Shown piece after piece: positions 30,097 through 34,841 of a DNA stretch of 34,841 nucleotides. Below the pieces are notes generated by a model, which worked only from the letters and a program-made list of their open reading frames with translations, was not told the DNA's origin and ran no database searches. The DNA lies in the NCBI GenBank assembly GCA_035512495.1, contig DATKDW010000081.1:1-34841 (forward strand), written 5' to 3'. The stretch's first letter is position 1, and every line of letters starts with the position of its first letter. The translations under genes were made by a program, and so were the position numbers. This DNA comes from Acidimicrobiales bacterium. Its GTDB lineage: Bacteria; Actinomycetota; Acidimicrobiia; Acidimicrobiales; CADCSY01.

Positions 30097-30975
30097 ATGG
30101 ACGACGCCCTCTGCCCCCGCCGCTCGGTGCTGTACATGCCCGGCGCCAACGAGCGGGCCCTCGAGAAGGCCAAGGCCATCCCGGCCGACGCCCTCATCCT
30201 CGACCTCGAGGACGCCGTGGCCCCCGACGCCAAGCCCGAAGCCCGCGACCGCGTGTGCGCCGTCGCCTCGTCAGGCGATTACGGCCTGCGCGAGGTCGTC
30301 ATCCGGGTCAACGGCCTCGCCACCCAGTGGGGCGCCGACGACCTGCGTGCCGCCTCCCAGGCGGGGCCCGCCGCCATCCTGGTGCCCAAGATCGACAGCG
30401 CCGCCGACATCGCCGAGGTCGAGCGTCAGCTCGAGGCCGGCGGGGCACCCGACACCACCCGCATCTGGGCCATGCTCGAGACGCCGGCCGGCATCCTCGG
30501 CGCCACCGAGATCGCCTCCTCGTCGGAGCGCCTGACCGTGCTGGTGATGGGCACCAACGACATCGCCAAGGAGCTCCACGCCGAGCAGGTGCCCGGCCGG
30601 GCACCCATGCAGTACGCCCTCCAGCACTGCCTCCTCGCCGCCCGACTGGCCGGCAAGGTGATCCTCGACGGCGTCTACAACGACATCAAGGACCCCGACG
30701 GCTTCGAGGCCGAGTGCGTCCAGGGTCGCCAGATGGGATTCGACGGCAAGACCCTCATCCACCCCAGCCAGGTCGAGCCCTGCAACCAGGTGTTCGCCCC
30801 GAGCGACGACGAGGTCGCCCAGGCCCGGGAGGTCATCGAGGCCTTCGAGGCGGCCGAGGCCGAGGGCAAGGGCGTGGTGACGGTCAACGGGCGGATGATC
30901 GAGAACCTCCACGTCGAGAACGCCCGCCGAGCGCTGGCCATCTCCGAGTCGATCGCCGCGCTCCAGCAGGGCTGA
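30097..30975 (+). CDS. CoA ester lyase, CitE-like (HpcH/HpaI family)
   Basis: This 292-residue protein belongs to the citrate lyase beta/malyl-CoA lyase superfamily. The family motifs are RRSVLYMPGANERALEKA, LILDLEDAVAPDAK (metal and CoA site), ILVPKIDSAADI, AMLETPAGILGA (E of the Mg site) and GFDGKTLIHPSQVEP. It differs from the gene before it, so the pair is not a recent duplication. In Rhodobacter a similar second member acts as a malyl-CoA thioesterase beside malyl-CoA lyase; citramalyl-CoA lyase is another option. The AGGAGA ribosome site overlaps the upstream stop, with six bases before the ATG, so the two are co-translated. Confidence 0.88.
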   Translation: MDDALCPRRSVLYMPGANERALEKAKAIPADALILDLEDAVAPDAKPEARDRVCAVASSGDYGLREVVIRVNGLATQWGADDLRAASQAGPAAILVPKIDSAADIAEVERQLEAGGAPDTTRIWAMLETPAGILGATEIASSSERLTVLVMGTNDIAKELHAEQVPGRAPMQYALQHCLLAARLAGKVILDGVYNDIKDPDGFEAECVQGRQMGFDGKTLIHPSQVEPCNQVFAPSDDEVAQAREVIEAFEAAEAEGKGVVTVNGRMIENLHVENARRALAISESIAALQQG

Positions 30976-30980
30976 CGGGG

Positions 30981-30995
30981 TCCCGCCGGCCGGGA
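30981..30995. terminator. Small hairpin between convergent genes
   Basis: TCCCG-CCGGC-CGGGA forms a five-base-pair stem in the short gap between the CoA ester lyase and the convergent tetR-type gene. There is no T-tract. Confidence 0.25.
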
Positions 30996-30999
30996 GGGA

Positions 31000-31656
31000 T
31001 CAGCGCTCGTTGGTGGCGCCCACCATCCGCAGGGCGAGCTCGGCGTGCACCGCCGCGACCTGATCGGCGTCGAGCTCGAACCCGGGCCGGAACCAGTTGG
31101 CGACCCGCAGGCCCATGCCGGCCACCGCGGCCATGGTGACCCACGGGTGCGGCACGTCGAAGGAGCCCTGGTCGATCCCGCGCTGGATGACGTCCTCGAA
31201 CATCGACTCGGACTGGCGGCGCAACGCCAGTGCCGGGGCGGCGAGCGGGGCCGCCAGGGCGTGCATCTCGGTGTTGGCGACCATGGCGAGCATCGAGTAG
31301 TCGGCGTGGAAGCGGACGTGGGCCCGGACGAGGTGGGCCAGCTGGTCGGCGGCGCCGGGCCCGGACTCGAGCAGGGAGGCGCGGAGCGTCCGGTGGTGCT
31401 CCTCGTGGCCGACGGTGGCGATCTCGGCGAGGAGGTGCTCCTTGGAGGGGTGGTGGGCGTAGAGCGTCGCTGACCGGACGCCGGCGGCGGCGGCCACGTC
31501 GCGTATGGACGCCCCGCTGAAGCCCTGCTCGGCGAACAGCACCAGGGCGGCGGCGAGGATGCGTCCGGCGGTGCCGTCCTTCGTCGCGCCGGCCGGGAGG
31601 GCAGGGGCGTCGCTGACGAGTCGGCGGGCACGGTCCGCCTCGGCCGGGATCACCAC
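31000..31656 (-). CDS. TetR family transcriptional regulator
   Basis: This 218-residue DNA-binding repressor has an N-terminal TetR helix-turn-helix: RILAAALVLFAEQGFSGASIRDVAAAAGVRSATLYAHHPSKEHLL, about residues 32-76. A ligand-binding helical domain follows. The likely start is the GTG at 31656 or the adjacent GTG at 31653. The frame stays open upstream, but those codons lie across the divergent promoter. The gene is divergent from the Liv-type transport operon, and the 104-base gap holds two inverted copies of CGATCGATCGTYCGG, so it probably represses itself and the transporter. The inducer may be the transported solute or its CoA ester; that is inference. Confidence 0.9.
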   Translation of the reverse strand: MVIPAEADRARRLVSDAPALPAGATKDGTAGRILAAALVLFAEQGFSGASIRDVAAAAGVRSATLYAHHPSKEHLLAEIATVGHEEHHRTLRASLLESGPGAADQLAHLVRAHVRFHADYSMLAMVANTEMHALAAPLAAPALALRRQSESMFEDVIQRGIDQGSFDVPHPWVTMAAVAGMGLRVANWFRPGFELDADQVAAVHAELALRMVGATNER

Positions 31657-31691
31657 GGCCGAACGATCGATCGGTTGACAGTCGCCCCCAT
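31650..31691 (-). CDS. Possible 13-residue leader peptide ahead of the TetR gene
   Basis: An ATG eight bases after a TAGTAT box opens a short frame (MGATVNRSIVRPW). Its TGA stop overlaps the second GTG of the TetR start (GTGA). It could be a leaderless upstream ORF that couples translation to the regulator, whose own start lacks a Shine-Dalgarno. With only 13 codons, chance cannot be excluded. Confidence 0.2.
   Translation of the reverse strand: MGATVNRSIVRPW
31659..31673 (-). promoter_or_regulatory. Putative TetR operator, copy A
   Basis: On the minus strand this reads CGATCGATCGTTCGG. It lies between the TetR -10 box and the regulator start, and about 1-16 bases upstream of the TTGACA of the opposing promoter. 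Copy B is its inverted partner. Confidence 0.5.
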
Positions 31692-31704
31692 GGGCTCCGA
31701 TACT
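31675..31704 (+). promoter_or_regulatory. Promoter (-35/-10) of the Liv-type operon
   Basis: A perfect TTGACA (31675-31680) and GATACT (31699-31704) are 18 bases apart. Start would be near 31711, giving a leader of about 50 bases that contains operator copy B and a purine-rich ribosome site (GAGGGTGGGG). Confidence 0.6.
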
Positions 31705-31705
31705 A
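31700..31705 (-). promoter_or_regulatory. -10 box of the TetR gene
   Basis: TAGTAT on the minus strand overlaps the GATACT -10 box of the opposing promoter almost base for base, so the two promoters should exclude each other. No clear -35 was seen. Confidence 0.45.
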
Positions 31706-31725
31706 CCCAAACTTCCGATAAAGGG

Positions 31726-31744
31726 CGATCGATCGATCGTCCGG
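31726..31744 (+). promoter_or_regulatory. Putative TetR operator, copy B
   Basis: This holds the palindrome CGATCGATCGATCG (31726-31739). The stretch CGATCGATCGTCCGG (31730-31744) matches copy A at 14 of 15 positions in inverted orientation. It lies just downstream of the predicted start of the Liv-type operon, a blocking position. Confidence 0.5.
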
Positions 31745-31760
31745 TGAGGGTGGGGACGAC

Positions 31761-33263
31761 ATGACACGAGACCGCTCGAGCACCCGGGGACGGGCGACCG
31801 CCCTCCTGTTGGCGTTGGCGATGGTGGCCGCCGCCTGCAGCGGCGCCAAGGACGACACCTCGGCGAGCGACGTGCGCAGCGGGACCTCCACCACCTTGAA
31901 CGACGACGGCTTCGCCGTCGGCGCGCCCGACGGCTTCACCGCCGACGGCGAGGACGGCACCGGCGACGGGGCGGGTTCCGACGCGACCGGCTCCGACCCG
32001 TCTGCGCCGGTGGGCTCCTCCTCCGACGGCGGCACCGAGGCACCGGCGCCCACCGACGGGGGCGGTGGCACGCCGCCTCCCGACGGAGGCGGCACGGCAC
32101 CGGCGGGCGCCGGCCTCTACAGCGGCGCCGATGCCACCCGGGGGATCACCGACGACAGCATCTCGATCTGCGGCCACGCCGCGCTGACCTACGGGCCCGC
32201 CTTCAACGCCACGTCCGACGACTTCAACGTCTACTACAGCGCCGTCAACGACGCGGGCGGTGTCCACGGCCGCAAGATCCACGCCACGTACACCAACGAC
32301 AACTACGACCCGGCGACGGCGATCGAGGCGGCCGAGGAGTGCCGTGCCCGCAAGCCGTTCATGATCCTCGGCGGCATCGGCTTCGACCAGATCCCCGGGG
32401 TGCGCAACTGGGCCGAGACCAACAAGGAGCTCTACTTCCACCACATCGCCACGGTGAAGGGCACCGAGGGCAAGCGCTACAGCTACACGACGCAGCCGAC
32501 CGTCGAGCGCGTGGGCCAGGCCTTCGCCCAGCTCATCGCCGCCCGCTACAGCGACAAGAAGATCGGCGTCCTCTACCGCAACAGCGAGTTCTGGGATCCG
32601 GGCTTCGTCGCCTTCCGCGAGGTGGCCGAGGCTCGTGGGCTCGACGTCGTGCTCTCCGTCCCTGTCGAGAAGAACCAGGGCAACTACACCCAGGCCCTCA
32701 TCAGCCTGCGCGACGCGGGCGCCGAGGTGGTGTGGGGCTGGGAGAACACCCTGGCGCTGACCCAGATGGTCTCCCAGGCCAAGGCCCAGCGCTACAGCCC
32801 CCAGTGGGTGGCCTTCCCCTTCAACCTCACATCCCAGACCCTCGGCGACGACGCCCTCGAGCCCCCGATGGTTGGTCTCGCGTCGTGGCCGGGCTTCAGC
32901 AAGGGCGACTACACGGGCACCTTCGCCGCCTATGCAGACGACATGCGGGAGTTCGAGGCCCAGTACGCCAAGTACCGACCCAACACCGACATCGGCGGCG
33001 TCGCCGGCGATCTGCTCTGGCTCAACTGGGTGGAGCAGAAGCGCCTGGTGGCGCTGTTGCAGGCCTGCGGCCGGGACTGCGACCGCGACCGGCTGGTCGG
33101 CCTGCTCGTCAACGGTTACAAGGCCACGACGTCGCCGACGTGCCAGCTCGACTTCTCCGGTGGACGCCACGACGGCAGCGGTGGCCTGGTCAACGTGATG
33201 GAGACGTACAAGGCCCCGTCGGGCAAGGTCAACTGGCGCAGCACCACCCGCTGCGTCGGCTGA
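31761..33263 (+). CDS. Liv-type ABC transporter substrate-binding lipoprotein
   Basis: This 500-residue binding protein belongs to the branched-chain amino acid (type I) family. The signal peptide ends in a lipobox, MVAAAC with C26 as lipid anchor. A low-complexity Gly/Asp/Ser/Pro linker (about 30-118) precedes the binding domain. There, GITDDSISICGHAALTYGPAFN, GGVHGRKIHATYTNDNYDPATAIEAAEE and DKKIGVLYRNSEFWDPGFVAFREVAE are the usual first strand, lobe I and hinge regions. The ATG at 31761 has a purine-rich site upstream. Its stop overlaps the LivH-like start (TGATG). Unlike the binding protein at 14176-15960 it is a lipoprotein. Ligand unknown. Confidence 0.92.
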   Translation: MTRDRSSTRGRATALLLALAMVAAACSGAKDDTSASDVRSGTSTTLNDDGFAVGAPDGFTADGEDGTGDGAGSDATGSDPSAPVGSSSDGGTEAPAPTDGGGGTPPPDGGGTAPAGAGLYSGADATRGITDDSISICGHAALTYGPAFNATSDDFNVYYSAVNDAGGVHGRKIHATYTNDNYDPATAIEAAEECRARKPFMILGGIGFDQIPGVRNWAETNKELYFHHIATVKGTEGKRYSYTTQPTVERVGQAFAQLIAARYSDKKIGVLYRNSEFWDPGFVAFREVAEARGLDVVLSVPVEKNQGNYTQALISLRDAGAEVVWGWENTLALTQMVSQAKAQRYSPQWVAFPFNLTSQTLGDDALEPPMVGLASWPGFSKGDYTGTFAAYADDMREFEAQYAKYRPNTDIGGVAGDLLWLNWVEQKRLVALLQACGRDCDRDRLVGLLVNGYKATTSPTCQLDFSGGRHDGSGGLVNVMETYKAPSGKVNWRSTTRCVG

Positions 33264-34156
33264 TGGGCGTCGTCTCGACCCTGGCCGACCCGCAGAACCT
33301 GGTCCTCGGCCTGGTCTACGGCGGCATCTACGGCCTCCTCGCAGTGGGCATCGTCCTCGTCTACCGCGGCTCCCGGGTCCTCAACTTCGCCCAGGGCGAG
33401 ATCGGCACCATCGGGCTCTTCGTGGCCTGGTACCTCAACACCGACCGGGGTCTGCCCTGGATCGTCGGAGCCACCGGGGCGGTGCTGGCGGCGACCGTGG
33501 TCGGGCTCGGTTTTGAGCGCCTCGTGGTCCGCAAGATGGTCGACGCCTCACGACTCGCCGTCTCGGTCGCCACCGTCGGCCTGCTGCTCTTCCTGCTGTC
33601 GCTGGGCTTCCGGCTCTTCGGCGAGAGCCCCCGGGCCGTCGCCGGGCCGCTCGGCGGCGGCGGCGTGAGCATCGCCGGGGTCGTGGTGAGCCCCACCCAG
33701 GTCCTGGCCCTGCTCGTCACGATCGGGATCGGCGTGGCCCTCGCATTGCTGCTGCGCCACACCGACTTCGGCCTCGGCGTGCTGGCCGCGGCCGACGACC
33801 CCACCGCGGTCCGCCTCGTCGGGGTGCGCCTGGCGCACGTGTCGGCCTTCACGTGGGGCGCCGGGGCGGCGATCAGCGCCCTCGCCCTGCTGCTGATCGT
33901 GCCCACCATCGGCGTCTTCGTCCCCGGCTTCGCCAGCGAGCTGTTCGTCAAGGCGCTGGCGGCCGCGCTCGTCGGTGGCCTGGTGAGCCTGCCCGGGGCG
34001 TTCCTCGGCGGCGTCGTGGTGGGTCTCCTCGAGGTCCAGGTCGGAGCGCTCACCATCACCAGCGGCTTGCCGGGCATCCCCACGTTGGCGGTGTTCGCCC
34101 TCATCGTGGGCATCCTGCTCTTCCGGCCGCAGGGCCTCCTCGGGGCGTCGACGTGA
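33263..34156 (+). CDS. livH: LivH-family ABC permease
   Basis: This 297-residue inner-membrane permease forms half of the channel of a Liv-type importer. It has the family N-terminus LVLGLVYGGIYGLLAVGIVLVYRGSRVLNFAQGEIG, then LLRHTDFGLGVLAAADDPTAVRLVGV, the cytoplasmic EAA-like loop. GLVSLPGAFLGGVVVGLLEVQVG and a final membrane segment follow, ending LFRPQGLLG. The start is fixed by the TGATG overlap with the binding-protein gene. This is the conventional, unfused counterpart of the first half of the permease at 11687-14164. The substrate is not predictable, so the symbol refers to the family. Confidence 0.92.
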   Translation: MGVVSTLADPQNLVLGLVYGGIYGLLAVGIVLVYRGSRVLNFAQGEIGTIGLFVAWYLNTDRGLPWIVGATGAVLAATVVGLGFERLVVRKMVDASRLAVSVATVGLLLFLLSLGFRLFGESPRAVAGPLGGGGVSIAGVVVSPTQVLALLVTIGIGVALALLLRHTDFGLGVLAAADDPTAVRLVGVRLAHVSAFTWGAGAAISALALLLIVPTIGVFVPGFASELFVKALAAALVGGLVSLPGAFLGGVVVGLLEVQVGALTITSGLPGIPTLAVFALIVGILLFRPQGLLGAST

Positions 34157-34841
34157 CCGCCCTCCCGCGCTGGGCGCGCATCACCGCCGTGCTTGTGGCC
34201 GCCGCCGTCCTCCCTCCGCTGCTGGGACGTCTCGACCCCGGCACCTTCGACGGGTTGCAGGCCCGAGTGCTCGGCCTCGGGATCTGCATGGCCGCCGCCG
34301 CCCTCGCCCTCAACCTGGTGATGGGCTACGCCGGTCAGATCTCCCTCGGGCACTTCGCCCTGGTGGGGGTGGGCGCGTTCACCGCAGGCGTGCTCACCAG
34401 CCCCGACCGCCTCGGCCTGCCGTTCGCCGTCGCGCTGCCGGCCGCCGTGGTCATGGGCGCCGCCATCGCGTTCGTCGTGGGCCTGCCCGCCCTGCGGCTT
34501 CGCGGCCTCTACCTCGCCGTGGTCACCATCGCGTTCTCCTACGCCATGGAGCAGTCGATCTTCCGAGCCCAGGCCATCACCGGTGGCTCGTCGGGTGTCG
34601 AGGTGCCGCGTCCGATCGTTGGTGCCTTCACCTTCCTCCGCAACGCCGACTACCTGGCCCTCCTCCTGGTGCTCATCGTCCTGCTGTGGGTCGTCGACGT
34701 CAACGTCACCCGGTCGAAGCTCGGGCGCGCCTTCCAGGCCATCCGCGCCGATGAGTCCGTGGCAGCCTCCTTCGGCATCGACGTGGCCCGCCACAAGCTC
34801 CTGGCCTTCACCATCTCGGGTGCCTTCGCGGGTGTGGCCGG
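34153..34841 (+). CDS. livM: LivM-family ABC permease, cut by the window edge
   Basis: A GTG overlapping the LivH stop (GTGA) opens a frame that reaches the right edge without a stop: 229 full codons are visible. The sequence shows NLVMGYAGQISLGHFALVGVGAFTAG, the LivM signature region. GLPALRLRGLYLAVVTIAFSYAMEQ follows, then SKLGRAFQAIRADESVAASFGIDVARHKLLAFTISGAFAGVAG, the EAA-like loop and the helix after it. About 60-120 residues are probably missing at the C-terminus, and genes for two ATPases would be expected next. Confidence 0.9.
   Translation, partial: MTALPRWARITAVLVAAAVLPPLLGRLDPGTFDGLQARVLGLGICMAAAALALNLVMGYAGQISLGHFALVGVGAFTAGVLTSPDRLGLPFAVALPAAVVMGAAIAFVVGLPALRLRGLYLAVVTIAFSYAMEQSIFRAQAITGGSSGVEVPRPIVGAFTFLRNADYLALLLVLIVLLWVVDVNVTRSKLGRAFQAIRADESVAASFGIDVARHKLLAFTISGAFAGVA

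Noticed and set aside
31657-31744. The GATCGATC runs as simple repeat noise
   Set aside because: The extended 15-base match in inverted orientation, centred on overlapping -10 boxes, is more than the simple repeat alone explains, so I kept it as an operator candidate.
31650-33170. A 506-codon open frame antisense to the Liv-type binding protein
   Set aside because: Repetitive Val/Gly/Arg/Ala content with no motif. The binding protein with its lipobox is clearly the real gene.

Overview
The window is very GC-rich, gene-dense bacterial chromosome. I would place it among the high-GC actinobacteria, probably near the Acidimicrobiia. That is inference, from the base composition, two F420-type luciferase-like oxidoreductases, many GTG starts, and -10 boxes of the form TAnnnT placed 6-8 bases before start codons (leaderless messages). 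I see no insertion sequence, phage gene, CRISPR array or rRNA. No gap between genes exceeds 300 bases; the largest are 4615-4855 and 6995-7239.

Layout. 1-3150: msrB, then a minus-strand set of lipid-type genes (acyltransferase, extended SDR, crotonase). 3200-7460: an iron-sulfur PD-(D/E)XK nuclease, a small unknown gene, tRNA-Leu(UAA), a membrane-anchored HExxH peptidase, an LLM oxidoreductase and a stand-alone IF-1. 7500-15960 (minus): a compact four-gene transport operon. It encodes a membrane-anchored solute-binding protein, a LivH-LivM fusion permease, a protein joining a whole MFS transporter to LivF-like and LivG-like ATPases, and a secreted, membrane-anchored protein of unknown function. 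Three of the genes are joined by ATGA overlaps. 16083-21940: a second LLM oxidoreductase, an SDR, an acyl-CoA synthetase, a DUF3500 protein and fumarase C. 22078-24664 (minus): an ABC-2 exporter of one ATPase and two permeases. 24694-28998: a thioredoxin-fold protein without redox cysteines, an eIF2B-like protein, a dienelactone hydrolase and an S9 prolyl-oligopeptidase-type peptidase. 29037-30975: a malyl-CoA lyase-type enzyme followed by a second HpcH/CitE-family lyase. 31000-34841: a TetR regulator divergent from a conventional Liv-type operon (lipoprotein binding protein, LivH, LivM) that runs off the right edge.

How the parts fit. Much of the content suits a heterotroph handling fatty or carboxylic acids (acyl-CoA synthetase, crotonase, SDRs, CoA-ester lyases, fumarase) and importing small polar compounds through two Liv-type systems. 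The fused MFS-ABC-ABC operon is the most unusual item. It packs the four core permease and ATPase functions of a Liv importer into two polypeptides and adds a secondary transporter. Next in interest are the near-symmetric TetR operator region at 31657-31744 and the repeated leaderless promoters.
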